DNA of 64,000 nt from Tetrapyrgos nigripes (lineage: Eukaryota; Basidiomycota; Agaricomycetes; Agaricales; Campanellaceae): the NCBI GenBank assembly GCA_013368315.1, contig JAACJM010000002.1, positions 62,001 to 126,000 on the forward strand, in the 5' to 3' direction. Each line of letters begins with the position of its first letter. Positions within the stretch are counted from its first letter, which is position 1. The position numbers and the translations under genes are program-made. Positions 1 to 9,690 of the stretch are shown piece by piece. The notes beneath the pieces are model-generated. The model had not been told where the DNA came from. It searched no databases and saw only the letters and a program-made list of their open reading frames with translations.

Positions 1-1251
1 TACAAAGTTGCAATGACCGTTCTATACTTGGCCTGTTCTTCTTGCTTTTCCAAAGAGTAGTCGTTGAATACTTCCATTATCACTTCTGTTTCCCTGACTG
101 CCCACCAGATACGACCGGCTGTACGTGTACATTTGGAATATGATCAGAATAACTTGTTGAAGTTTCGCTCTGATGAATCAGGATGCAATAACCAGACACG
201 TACCAATCGAGGCTGTCAACAAAAAATTGATGATTGCATTGGCGTAGTAAAAACCGAGTTGATAATGTACACCTTTCAGCGCCAACTGAAAGTTCGAATC
301 GGCGTCTCCATTGCCGGCTAAGGCTCTTGCCTTCATGATAGCTGCCGCTAGGCCTATGGCTAGATAAATCGTTAAAACACTAAATTCAAAGAGTAAGAGC
401 AGTCAGGGATGTACGCGCAATTGGTTATCAATGACGCTACGATAGGGGGAGCTATGACCCATTTCTTCGATCCCCAAATGAGGTAGCATCGATGGATCTG
501 GGCATTATTGTGAGATAAGTAAGCCGGGAAGACCCCACGGAAAGAATACAGTCCGACTTACGAGAACACAGTCAGCGATGCAGCTGGGTAAGATGATATA
601 TAGAGTCAAGTCATATTTGCCAGTGGGTGTTTCCAATGCTTACTTTGCCACAATAAAACAAGTGTATGAAAGTCCCCTGAGCATAGGACGGATTTGAGTC
701 ATTAACCATCATGTTTTTTGATCCCGCTCGGAGATACTCACAGAATGACCGCCTGAGTCTCGTTCTTTGTGACGTAGCTGAAGAAATAAGTGAAGTCTTG
801 AGTCCTGAGTGCGTTGTAAATAACCACCGTGTCTATGAGGCCGCTAGAAGCATTGGTAATCGCCCCGAAAGTGGACACAAAGAAGAGTGCTGTCGTCCAC
901 AAGAGGTGTAGTTTCCTGTAAAACAAGATCCGACCCTTCCACAGGAAGTATGTCGAAAGGCCGAAAAGCAGAAGATAGAAGCCTACGTATCAGCATTATT
1001 GTCATTGAACCAAGAGGATGTCATAAGAAAGATTAAGAAACAACTGCGATATGCCCGACTTGAAATGTATCTCACCGAATACGGTCATTGCGAGCTTTAG
1101 GATTAAGTCATTAAGTAAGTGGAAGGAAGAACCATTCAGCCATCTAGCCACGAAATAAACTAAATACACTCACTGAGAGAGAAATAATCGGCGCGAGAAG
1201 CGCCACCTCGACACCAAAGATGGAGGATTCTGCAATGACGACACTTGACAT
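1..1251 (-). CDS. Seven-helix fungal membrane protein, C-terminus cut by window edge
   Basis: Multi-exon gene read on the minus strand from the ATG at 1249-1251 (MSSVVIAESSIFGVEVALLA), followed by GT-AG introns. Later exons encode FYLLLFGLSTYFLWKGRILF, then RKLHLLWTTALFFVSTFGAI and NASSGLIDTVVIYNALRTQ (926-740), then LYIILPSCIADCVL (~560), IHRCYLIWGSKKWVIAPP (~440), a helix near 330-200 and AGRIWWAVRE (~110-60). This order of hydrophobic segments, with IHRCY-WGS after helix 3-4 and TAGRIWW after helix 6, matches a common uncharacterised basidiomycete seven-helix family. The last helix and tail lie outside the window. The reading frame just before LYIILPS holds a TAA in my simplest exon model, so one junction near 600-640 is uncertain. 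A role as a plasma membrane receptor-like protein is inference; no ligand is suggested. Confidence 0.7.
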
Positions 1252-2193
1252 GTTGGAAGATTGAGATACTGAACTCTGGTTGATTGAAGACCAGGCTCTT
1301 TTATAACTAAGGCGAGTCGTGACTTCAGTCTTTTTTGATTCAATTCCGCAGTTGTGGTGATATAAAATGGGATCAAAGGCCTTAGGCGAAGAACAAGAGG
1401 AATGAAAACTACTCAGGGAGTCCTTGACACACCCGATAGCGAATGCAAATTTCCAATGTTCATCATGAACGCCACTCGGGACTGTGAGGCTACCAAAGCT
1501 TTCAAACTGAACTACAAGTACAAAATGACGATTGTAATAGTCTTGGACGAAACATGATCTGCCTAGGAACTGAGCTGGCCGAACACATGCACATCATGTA
1601 CTTACAGGGGATTAATGCCGCTCGCTACTACCCAACTTCTACCCAGTCGTGGCGCACGGGAGATACTATCTCAGCATAGAACTTATAATGAGTGAACTTC
1701 CCGGGTATCCCGTGAGTGTTTCCATGTGAACCCGTATCTGTCACCGTCAAAAGCCGTACTCATCTGATGGGTACGGGTGCTCAATTTATACCCATGGCGG
1801 GTTACCCGCATACCCCAACCTACGCATATGGGTCCTAGTAAGTACTTTAGATAGTTATTTTGGGTATCCTAAACATCTTTTTAGGTGTGTGGTTGACATA
1901 TTTTATGCATTTTAAAGGTTCAGCCATAAAATTTGAGAAGCGTAAGCGTGTGAGACAGATAGACAGATAGATAGATAGATATACACGGCGTGGTCCTCGA
2001 CGAACATGCCGGGTGTAAATGCAGTATAGCCCGCATCAGTAAAACCAAAGGTCTATAATTGGTATGACGGGTATAATGGCATTTCGGTTATACCGTATTA
2101 TACTAATTGCAAAATATGTTTTTGCCATTCGGAAAGTAGTAATTTAGCAATTACCTTGCAGCCACTGATCCAGCATTGGACTTCGAGCATCAA
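1252..2193. other. Intergenic, AT-rich, no gene recognised
   Basis: I see no coding exon in this stretch. It contains the upstream region of the seven-helix gene, short GGGTA-rich imperfect repeats near 1700-1830 (several copies of words like GGGTATCC and GGGTACGGG), and a GATA microsatellite. Confidence 0.4.
1954..1982. repeat. (GATA/GACA)n microsatellite
   Basis: About seven consecutive 4-bp units of GATA or GACA are visible. No other feature overlaps it. Confidence 0.9.
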
Positions 2194-2325
2194 TGTAGCA
2201 TTTATGGGTGTTCAATCTCAGCACAAGTCAGCATTTTACTTAGTCTTATGTAGCATTCATTGGTGTTCAATCATGGCATAAGTCAGCATTTTCCCTAGTC
2301 TTAAGTAACATTTTTGGTCTTGTGT
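2194..2325. repeat. Tandem repeat, unit ~55-56 bp, 2.3 copies
   Basis: The units begin at 2194, 2250 and 2305 with GTAGCATT, GTAGCATT and GTAACATT. Each contains GGTGTTCAATC followed by AAGTCAGCATTTT and TAGTCTTA. The third copy is partial. Confidence 0.8.
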
Positions 2326-2869
2326 GCAAACACGTCATTCTCTGGAGTGAGCACCAAGTTGGAATTCAGCATTTTTCGAAAACATGATCATTTTTTCATT
2401 CACATAGCGTTTTCTAATTGCTCTGTCTTCATACACAAGTTGACGGGCATGAAGGAGAAAAATGAATAGGCCAAACATGGTGACTCCAGAATGAGGCTGT
2501 GGGAAAGATATACCAAATATCCTGGAATGTGTATGAGCGGGTGTGTGGTGATCTTGAGGGCAAAACCGTCTTGATGTGCAAACCAAGAGGAGCTACGAAA
2601 CGTAGAAATATGGGATACAGAATCATCCTGCATCAGTGCCATCACATAAGAAAGGAGCTCATCATTGAGCCACTCAAAATGCTGAGTTTGTACTTCGAGA
2701 GTTGATCTGTCTGTTCAAATTGCTGAGTTAGTAGGTCTGCAAAGGTTGACGGCGACAAGCGAGTACAGCTTGTCAAAGACCTTCAAGCCTGCTGCTACAT
2801 TTTCCCTCTGGGTGATGTCTGTGTCTTTTCCCCCCCTCAATCCTCAGAGACTAATGTACTTTACAGCCT

Positions 2870-3484
2870 ATGAATACAAAGACCTGGCGTAGCAACGAAC
2901 CCTACTACCACCCCGCCGTCATCGATACACTTAAAGCGGCCTTCTGGACTGACTCGCAAAATCATACATGCCTCGGAAAGAAATACATCAACTACTTCGG
3001 CTCCACCATCGATGATGGTGATGCAAAGGAGGTGCCTATAGCTATGCTTGGCTGTTATGGTATGTCTTGATGTAGTCATCATGCTTACTACATTACCCCT
3101 ATCCATATTTCCAATCTCGCAAACACTGACCTTGGTTTCTTTTACTGCCCAGATATTCTTTACTCTTAGGGAGTACGTGAGCGGTCCAGTCAAGCTAGAA
3201 ATCACGGCCATGAATGAAGAGTACTTGAAGCATCTAAACATCATGAAGACGAAGATTATCAAGGCCGATGGGAGCGGCAAGGTCAAGTTCCATAATATGG
3301 CAGCACATATCTATCGCGAGGTCACTGGGTAAGTCTTTTCTCTCCTTGTTTCGCGTCCGTTTTCTGATCGCTACCGTCCAGCATGAACAACGCCTCAAGG
3401 ACCGAGTCAGATCTTCCTGACATCGACATCGATAAAATGATGGCGGTTATCTATATATTTATCAGGTACTATCTATCTTGTTGA
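2870..3484 (+). pseudogene. DUF6532-like protein, probable gene remnant
   Basis: The exon at 2870-3059 reads MNTKTWRSNEPYYHPAVID and then AAFWTDSQNHTCLGKKYI, followed by GTATGT. A second exon, 3153-3328, reads IFFTLREYVSGPVKLEI and MNEEYLKHLNIMKTKIIKA. It ends at GTAAGT and joins in phase to a third exon, 3382-3484. The pattern of a local regulator-like helix, a YxSG turn and a short 'HxMxxxIY' segment (here KFHNMAAHIYREV) is that of the DUF6532 domain, common in Agaricomycetes and often transposon-associated; its function is unknown. The simplest exon 1 to exon 2 join is out of frame, so the locus is either decayed or has an intron boundary I did not find. Upstream exons may exist before 2860. 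Confidence 0.5.
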
Positions 3485-4075
3485 CAATACAGAACGATTA
3501 TCTATCTGGTCAGAGCTGGAATAAGCATGTCTCTGCTCAAGAGGTCCATCCTGAACCAACGTGGTTGATTATTTCTTCCCTGAGTTGATTCTCAGTGCGT
3601 TCCTCTTCCTTGTAGTCAGAGTAGAACGCGAGGTCATGTCCTTCACGACTGGGGGTGGTAAAACTGTCTATAGCTCGATAGAGAATCCGTGTACGCTGCA
3701 CAGAATTTGATGTAGATGACGAGGTCGACATTGATATCGATGATGGGCGGTCAGAATTAAGCCTGTGTTCTGGCACTGGCTTGAAGTGTCAATAGTAGAC
3801 GCTCGATTAGCATTGCTCGTGCACTGATAATACAGCCTTGGGTCCCATGAGTTTATCGGAAACAGTTTAGTGCTGTAAACAGACCTCGCCCACAGCAAGC
3901 GCACAGTCTGGTCGTATTAATTTCTTCCAAGTGTCGCAAGTACTTCAAGTTACTTAGTACTTACCACGAACCTCTACGAAATCATAGAGCTCACTGCAAG
4001 GAGCTCAAATGCTCTTAAATCACTTTCCATTTGGGTCGCCGTTCTCGAAATCTGACAAGCAAATCATATACTATA
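3485..4075. other. Intergenic; one unassigned minus-strand open frame
   Basis: A minus-strand open frame of 79 codons at 3537-3776 is rich in Ser, Arg and Glu (SSISMSTSSSTSNS). It could be a piece of a gene but has no recognisable family or splice context. Nothing else is supported. Confidence 0.3.
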
Positions 4076-4086
4076 GTAGTAAATAC
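4076..4086. repeat. Target site duplication, left copy
   Basis: GTAGTAAATAC here is repeated exactly at 5227-5237 and abuts the left end of the inverted repeat element. Confidence 0.7.
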
Positions 4087-5226
4087 GGGTATGAGAAATC
4101 TGCAGACACCCAGTGCAGACACCCTGCAGACACCCTGCAGACATCCCTATTACCACCACTAACTCATTCATTGTCAAAACCATTGTTTTTGTTAAGTTCT
4201 ACTATCTAGTATGAATGATAGGAATGATGGCTGTTTGTGCATGTACATAAGCTTGGACATATGAATTACAAATTTTTTTCTGACTAGTTTTTTTTGGAGA
4301 GTGACCTTTGTAAGGCTATACAGGAAAAGATGGAAGCAAAAGAAACAGCAAAGCAAGTAGAGAAGGAGAAGAATAGGCCCCCCAGACCCAGACCAAAGCC
4401 ATTTACCAAAGAGAAAGGCTTAAAGAGGTCAACCATGGCTGTTCATGAAGCTAGGCTCCTAAAGGAAGAAATCACTACCAATCAAGCAGAAACTCGCCAG
4501 CCACAGCATTCAGCTGGGTCTAAGCACAGATGTCATGCAGAAAAGAGAAGTGAAGAGACAGAGGATGGAAAGTAGTATAAGAAAACACGCAGGCAGAGAA
4601 AATAGTCTCTTTACAGAAATTGGCTATTGCTAGTTAATCTTTGAATCAAATCCATTAATGTCCAATTCTAGGCAGAAGTCTTGTATCTGACACTCCCATT
4701 TTGCTTTCTTAGGGTGTCTGCATGGGTGTCTGTAGGGTGTCTGCAGACACCCTTCCCAGAAATTACAAATGAGTACAAATTATCTTGAAGCTATTACAAT
4801 GTATTATCTTGTAGAAACATGCTAAGACATGAGCCAAATACTAACAATTGTTTGATATTCAAAGATGAGTAGTGCAAATGCTGGCAGCAAGCATTTCAAG
4901 GCACTGTGAGACCTTTTGAGTGTCCTTGCTGTACAATTTCACACTGAGATACACTCATGAGAATGTAGAACTCTTCTCCTGATATCCTGAATAGAGAAAA
5001 TCTGTAGGAATGTATCAGGAAAAATCTGTGGCTGTGCTTATACTCCTTTTTTGAAGATTTTTACACTTCGTGTACAGCAGATACACAACTTGGAAAGCAT
5101 CTGGAAGCTTAAATATATATATGGCATGGTACATACAGTCTTATACGGTAATTTACAACATTATTCGAAGGGTGTCTGCAGCCCTGCAAGGTGTCTGCAC
5201 GGGGTGTCTGCAGATTTACCTATACC
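4087..5226. mobile_element. Non-autonomous TIR DNA transposon, 1140 bp, PstI-palindrome rich
   Basis: The left end starts GGGTATGAGAAATCTGCAGA. The reverse complement of the right end starts GGTATAGGTAAATCTGCAGA. The match continues about 42 bp (CACCC-GTGCAGACACC-TGCAG). Exact 11 bp direct repeats GTAGTAAATAC flank both ends. The motif GTGTCTGCAGACAC or its halves recurs as a cluster at each end and once in the interior (4708-4755). An 11 bp duplication with long inverted repeats suggests a Mutator-like or related superfamily; this is inference because no transposase domain is recognisable. The only internal open frame of note is at 4294-4575. Confidence 0.75.
4294..4575 (+). CDS. Short Lys/Glu-rich open frame inside the TIR element
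   Basis: 93 codons, strongly charged (MESDLCKAIQEKMEAKET and then VEKEKNRPPRPRPKPFTKEK), with no hydrophobic core. It resembles the charged C-terminal tails of fungal pogo-type transposases but lacks any DDE segment. It is probably a remnant or a chance frame. No function is assigned. Confidence 0.25.
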   Translation: MESDLCKAIQEKMEAKETAKQVEKEKNRPPRPRPKPFTKEKGLKRSTMAVHEARLLKEEITTNQAETRQPQHSAGSKHRCHAEKRSEETEDGK

Positions 5227-5237
5227 GTAGTAAATAC

Positions 5238-5629
5238 AGTGAAGAGTATTCCCGTTACGAGAATTTGTCCGAAATTAAAAGGGTCTGTGCACATTTCATG
5301 ATTTCGAGAGGAATAACTGAGAAAGATGAGACACTTTCAGCCTATCCAACACCAGGACAACGAACTCAGGTTTGCGTGGAGATGGTGGTGGTATGCAGTC
5401 AGGAGGGCAAGTGGCAGGAACCGATCGGACCGATCACCGACTCCTGATGACCTAATCAATTCACACTGACAGACCCTAGCCTGACGGTTGACTGCGACTT
5501 TTTACATCTGACGACGCTCTACGTGTACATCCCCGCCGCTGCCGCAGAAGACGACGACGACACCCTCAATCAGCAGAAACAGCGATAACCAACCCGACGG
5601 TAACGACGACCACGAAACCGACACCGACT
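5238..5629. other. Upstream region of the SEC14-like gene
   Basis: No gene is recognised. The last 130 bases are C/A-rich with CGACGACGAC runs, typical of the 5' untranslated region of an expressed basidiomycete gene. Confidence 0.4.
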
Positions 5630-6853
5630 ATGTCTACTCCTGAACCAACCTCTTCTGCGTCGGCTCCTGCCCCAGACTCTACTCCCGCCATGTCCAACGG
5701 CGATGCTAACCCCACCTCTACCAGCGACGCCCCCGTCGAACCCCTCAACCCACCTCCCTTCCAGCACCTCCCCTACAAACTCGACCCGAACTGGAAACCC
5801 GCTCCAGGTCACTTGGGTAATCTCACTCCAGAGCAACAAAAAGCGTTAGAGGTCCTAAAAGAGGAGGTGAGGAAGGAATTTGCAAAGCCGGAGAATCAGA
5901 CTGGGTTAGGTGAGGACAAGTCGAAGGGATTGGTATGGGACGAGAAGAGAATGGACGATACGATGTTTTTGAGGTTTTTGAGGGCGAGGAAGTGGGATGT
6001 AGCGAAAGCGAAGGAGATGTTGATGGATAATGAGAGGTGGAGGGTGGACTTTGGGGTTGATGAGATTATGAGGTGTGTGCCCTACGTCTTTTTCTTTCGT
6101 TCCGTGCTCACTATTCGTTATTCCAGGACGTTTAACTTCCCGGAAAAGGAAGAAGTAGACAAGTACTATCCTCAGTTCTATCATAAAACGGACAAAGTGA
6201 GTACTCTCCTTCCTCCTTTCTGTACCCTATTTCGTTTACTAACCCCCATCCAGGAAGGCCGTCCCATCTACATAGAACGCCTTGGCTTCCTCGACATTAA
6301 AGCCCTATACGCCTGCACAACCCAAACCCGCCAACTCCAACGCCTCGTATACGAATACGAAATCTTCCTCACCAATCGTCTCCCGCTCTCCTCTGCTCAT
6401 CCCTCTGTCCGTCACCCCATCACCACCTCCTGTACCATCCTCGACCTCCACAACGTCTCCCTCTCTCTCTTTACTCTCAACGCAAAAATCCGAGAATACG
6501 TCCAACAAGCGACTAAAATCGGGCAAGACAGATATCCGGAATGTATGGGCAAGTTTTATATTGTCAACGCACCCTGGGTGTTTAGTACGGTTTGGAGTGT
6601 GATCAAGAAGTGGTTGGATCCGGTTACGCTTGAGAAGATTGAGATTTTGGGGAGTGGGGAGGGCGAGTGGAAGAAGTTAAGGGAGGAGGTTGGGGAGGAT
6701 GCGTTACCCGAGTTGCTGAAGCTGGGAGGAAAGTGTAGATGTGAGGAGTATAGGGAAGTGTTGGGAGGGGGAGGGGCGGAGGAGAGGAAGGATGGGTATT
6801 GTTTGGATAGTGATGCAGGACCTTGGAATCCGCCGTCGTCGAAGGAGGCGTAG
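5630..6853 (+). CDS. SEC14-like phosphatidylinositol transfer protein
   Basis: Three exons (5630-6072, 6127-6196, 6254-6853) are separated by introns of 54 and 57 nt (GTGTGT...CCAG, GTGAGT...CCAG). Both introns are multiples of three, so the unspliced frame also stays open. The product is about 370 aa. After a Pro/Ser/Thr-rich 75-residue lead comes a CRAL-TRIO-N helical part (DDTMFLRFLRARKWDVAKAK). The lipid-binding CRAL-TRIO domain follows, with GRPIYIERLG, TILDLHNVSLSLF and YPECMGKFYIVNAPWVFSTVWS, then LDPVTLEKIEIL. Family members exchange phosphatidylinositol and phosphatidylcholine at Golgi and plasma membranes. The C-terminus after ~350 is Gly/Glu-rich and specific to this protein. A decayed copy with the same exon order lies at 11.45 kb. 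Confidence 0.9.
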   Translation: MSTPEPTSSASAPAPDSTPAMSNGDANPTSTSDAPVEPLNPPPFQHLPYKLDPNWKPAPGHLGNLTPEQQKALEVLKEEVRKEFAKPENQTGLGEDKSKGLVWDEKRMDDTMFLRFLRARKWDVAKAKEMLMDNERWRVDFGVDEIMRCVPYVFFFRSVLTIRYSRTFNFPEKEEVDKYYPQFYHKTDKVSTLLPPFCTLFRLLTPIQEGRPIYIERLGFLDIKALYACTTQTRQLQRLVYEYEIFLTNRLPLSSAHPSVRHPITTSCTILDLHNVSLSLFTLNAKIREYVQQATKIGQDRYPECMGKFYIVNAPWVFSTVWSVIKKWLDPVTLEKIEILGSGEGEWKKLREEVGEDALPELLKLGGKCRCEEYREVLGGGGAEERKDGYCLDSDAGPWNPPSSKEA

Positions 6854-7392
6854 AAACCATTTCGTCACTCTTTCTTCATACAGTATTGCATCTCTCATTG
6901 TCGCAGCGCATACATACACACACTATTTTCCATCTCTTATATTCATCTCTTTCTTGTCCTTTCCTCTTCATCTCGTTTTGTCCTGACTACTAGATATGTC
7001 AGAGGTACCTCGTTCTATCTAGATCTTATACATTTCACATTCTCGTTGTCTCAATCTCAATTCGTAGTCTCCTTCTAATCTCACTGGTTCTCGGTCGACT
7101 GCTACATTTTGACAACTGCCCGATGCACGTTCGTTTTTCTTCATACTAAGTTCTAGTTCTTCATCATCTGCCATCAGTCAGGCGAACGACCTCACGTCTA
7201 AAGTACCAAGTACGCCAACGAGCTCCAAAAGCTGGAATAACGAACGAACGTGGCTGTTATATCACTCATTGCAATTGACGCACACTCCCTCTTTGCTCGC
7301 TCGCTTATTCTCTGTCTTTCTTCTTCCTTCCTCTCTTCGCTCGTTCTCTTCAACCTTAGTACTGCTTATTTTTCGTCGAGACGATATCGACG
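6854..7392. other. 3' UTR of SEC14-like gene and spacer
   Basis: No further gene is seen. The stretch up to about 7020 has a recognisable counterpart after the SEC14 pseudogene (12330-12490), so the 3' untranslated region was part of the duplicated segment. The rest is pyrimidine-rich. Confidence 0.5.
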
Positions 7393-7540
7393 GCATCAAT
7401 GGGGTCGTAGCAACCTCAGGCTGGGTCGTTGCCATCATAAAAAGTTCGCATCTGTCTAGTATCTGGTTGAATCTATCTACATAGTTATCATCTTTGCTTT
7501 GTGCTCGACCCGCCGGGGATTTTGATTCCTCCTCAATGTA
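7393..7540 (+). pseudogene. Degenerate tRNA-Gly copy with ~70 nt intron-like insert
   Basis: The start GCATCAATGGGGTCGTAGCAACC resembles the 5' half of the intact copies. GGTCGTTGCCA and CGACCCGCCGGGG are preserved, but the B box is altered (GATTTTGATTCC instead of GGTTCGATTCC) and the acceptor stem no longer pairs. The insert between the anticodon arm halves is about 70 nt, against 18 and 26 nt in the intact copies. It is the first unit of the tandem array. Confidence 0.65.
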
Positions 7541-7858
7541 TGCAGCAGACTCCATGTCAATGAGGATATTTTTGGCTACCAGGGGCGGGTAGGAGCGAGC
7601 GGAAGGGCAGGTCAGGGCGGAGCGGGATTGCTTTTCTTTGGCACAGTGATCGCTGAGAGTTACAAATAAACTTCCGTTCTCGGTTTTTATTTGAATTCAG
7701 AGTGAGAGTACGCCTTCTTCACTCTCACTCTTTAGTACCTCTTCGTTGGGTTCTTCTCTTCTCTCCCCGCCTCTTCATCCTTCCTGCCTCATTGTAATTA
7801 TTTCCTACCTTCGCAACGACCCAAGGCTAGTCACACTTAGTACTAGATGGTAGTATGT

Positions 7859-7947
7859 GCATTAATGGGGTAGTGGTAACCTGGGTCGTTGCCATTACTA
7901 GCTGCAATGATATCGACCCGCCGGGGGTTCGATTCCCTCTTAATGCA
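7859..7947 (+). tRNA. tRNA-Gly(GCC) with 18 nt intron
   Basis: Acceptor stem GCATTAA pairs perfectly with TTAATGC (7940-7946), and discriminator A is at 7947. The D arm is GGGT-AGTGGTA-ACCT. Anticodon stem GGTCG (7884-7888) pairs with CGACC (7914-7918); the loop TTGCCA plus T gives anticodon GCC at 7891-7893. The intron is 7895-7912, directly after position 37 as is canonical. The variable region is CGCC. The T arm is GGGGG-TTCGATT-CCCTC with a perfect B box (GGTTCGATTCC). Mature length is 71 nt, the usual length for tRNA-Gly. Transcribed by RNA polymerase III from its internal A and B boxes. Confidence 0.9.
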
Positions 7948-8265
7948 TATGTTCTTTGCATGGTACTCGTTTTTTGCTCTAAATAGCTTTACCTGCGAGG
8001 ATGGGAGGGGGACAAGCAGAGAACAGTCGAGTGGCCAGGGCGGGATGGACTTTTTTGGTTTAAAGAATTGGTTCCGCTGTATACATGGGATCGATCGATC
8101 GTGTTTTTATTTGAATTTCAGAGTACTCTGCACGCTCTTGTCCCTCTTCACTGGGTTTGGTGGTCTTCTCTCTCCGCCTCTTCATCCTTCCCTCCTTACT
8201 CATTGTATTTCCTATTTTCGCAATGACGCAAGGCCACTCCTACTTCGTATTAAATAGTAGCATGT

Positions 8266-8362
8266 GCATTAATGGGGTAGTGGTAACCTGGGTCGTTGCC
8301 ATACTAGGTAGGGATTGATGGCTATTCTCGACCCGCCGGGGGTTCGATTCCCTCTTAATGCA
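8266..8362 (+). tRNA. tRNA-Gly(GCC) with 26 nt intron
   Basis: The mature part appears identical to the copy at 7859: the same acceptor, D, anticodon and T arms, anticodon GCC. The intron (8302-8327) is 26 nt and its sequence differs almost completely from the 18 nt intron of the neighbour. The arms are therefore conserved while the introns diverge, as expected if both genes are still under selection. The 5' flank TAGTAGCATGT is shared with the upstream copy. Confidence 0.9.
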
Positions 8363-8876
8363 TAATACTGTGGCTCGGTGTACCTTTTTTGCTCTGATAG
8401 TTTTGCCTGCGAGGATGGGAGAGGGAGAGGGCCTGAGGAAGAGTTAATTCCAATAGTCGGGTGACAGGGCGGGATGGACTTTTTTGAGAAATTGGTTCCG
8501 CTGTCCGAGTCGGGATTAATCGATCGTGTTTCTGAAATTTGTTAAGGCTGAGAATTGAGACGCATATACTCATGTTATACTTTACAACAATGTGTGTGTG
8601 TGGAAGTAGGCCGGCCGACGGACTATATAGGGCAATGCGTGATGTCTTGGATAGAATACACGCTGAAAATACCAAGGACTGGGACTGGAACTGGTTATGG
8701 CTATGCCGGCTCTGGATCATATGTTGTCTGTCCCCCTTCTACGGACCACCCTCACTGGCACTGCGTTCATCGTTTGGTACCCAGCGCCCACATCACTCTT
8801 TCATTTCGTTGGTGTCGAGGATGAAGCTAGAATCGTCAACTCGAATTTTGACTTTGATTTCACGTCATCCTTTGTT

Positions 8877-8891
8877 GGGGGGGGGGGGGGG
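8877..8891. repeat. Poly-G tract, 15 bp
   Basis: An uninterrupted run of 15 G that abuts the left target duplication of the hAT MITE (its last G is the first base of GCTACCTG). A second run of 15 G lies at 9818-9832. Confidence 0.9.
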
Positions 8892-8898
8892 CTACCTG

Positions 8899-9423
8899 CA
8901 AGAGGTGTGCAGACAGTTATGGCCAGACCAGATGTTCCTTTTGGGTTTTAAGGTCAGCCAGACCTCCCCCCTCCCCCCTCCTTCCTAAAAAGGAAAGAGA
9001 TAAGATAAAATTTTGCTTACAAATCATCAAATCAAGACACTTTTCCCTCCAGACCACCTTATAGACCCTCTACTGACCTAAAGACACAACAAAAGGAGTG
9101 ATAAATGCTAATGTGGGATCCATTTTCTTGAGGTAGCAAATATTTTTCAATGAAAAGTTCATGATGTCAGACCACTGATGACATCACTATCATGAGAACT
9201 ACATACCATTTCAGTGGGATTCCACCTAAATATGGCATATCAGGCATGTCTTCTACTTGTTTTTACCCTCCAAGTGTATTTCTGATACTTTGAAGCAGAG
9301 ATGACTCCAGAAAATTGGTCTATACACTCTGTAGGGCATGATGTACTTTTGGGTCATAAGCCCTCTCCAGACCCCCTCCCCCCCCAAGGTCTGGTCTCAG
9401 GTAGACCAGTTGCACACCTCTTG
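8899..9423. mobile_element. hAT-type MITE, 525 bp, with perfect 8 bp target duplication
   Basis: The ends are perfect 13 bp inverted repeats, CAAGAGGTGTGCA at 8899 and TGCACACCTCTTG ending at 9423. Direct repeats GCTACCTG at 8891-8898 and 9424-9431 flank it. An 8 bp duplication and an end of type CA-RAG fit the hAT superfamily. Subterminal parts also mirror each other (CAGACC and CTCCCCCC on one side, GGGGGGGAGG and GGTCTGG on the other). No coding sequence is present. Confidence 0.85.
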
Positions 9424-9461
9424 GCTACCTGTATCGGGATATTCTTACTACATCAGCTCGG

Positions 9462-9690
9462 CATGGTTTGTTTCAACAAGCAAGTGATGCCCTAGGCTGC
9501 ATGATCTCATTCAACAAAGTTGGTTACTATCTATCTTTCTACAATCACGCAGGCACAGTTTCTTTCAACAGGCAAGTGAGGTCTTAGGCTACATGATCTC
9601 ATACAATAAAGTTGGTTACTATCTATCTTTCTATTGTCACTCAGGCACGGTTAGTCTCAACAAGTAAGTGAGGCCCTCGATTCCATGAGC
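9462..9690. repeat. Tandem repeat, ~92 bp unit, 2.5 copies
   Basis: Units start near 9462, 9553 and 9645. Each has TTTCAACA-GCAAGTGA, CATGATCTCAT and AAAGTTGGTTACTATCTATC (shared by the first two). The third is partial. No gene is apparent in it. Confidence 0.8.

Larger units (their letters stand above)
7376..8525 (+). repeat. Tandem array of ~410-480 bp units, each with a tRNA-Gly
   Basis: Units start near 7376, 7842 and 8249; the tRNA starts are spaced 466 and 407 bp apart. Each tRNA is followed by related spacer containing GGGCGGGATGGACTTTTTT, then GATCG-CGTGTTT and TTTATTTGAATT, then pyrimidine-rich CGCCTCTTCATCCTTCC. The last unit is cut after about 8525. A further spacer fragment with GGCGGGACGGACTTTT and TTGATCGTGTTTT sits at 9845-9935, beyond the hAT MITE. 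Confidence 0.75.

Noticed and set aside
4087..5226. CRISPR-like array of spaced CTGCAGACACCC repeats
   Set aside because: The repeats are palindromic, irregularly spaced and at the ends of an inverted-repeat element in a eukaryotic genome; there are no spacers of constant length and no cas genes.
7262..7555. Minus-strand open frames across the tRNA array
   Set aside because: They read through a tRNA-like sequence and its spacer; no splice context or family.
8539..8988. 149-codon plus-strand frame
   Set aside because: It runs through the poly-G tract into the hAT MITE and has no domain.
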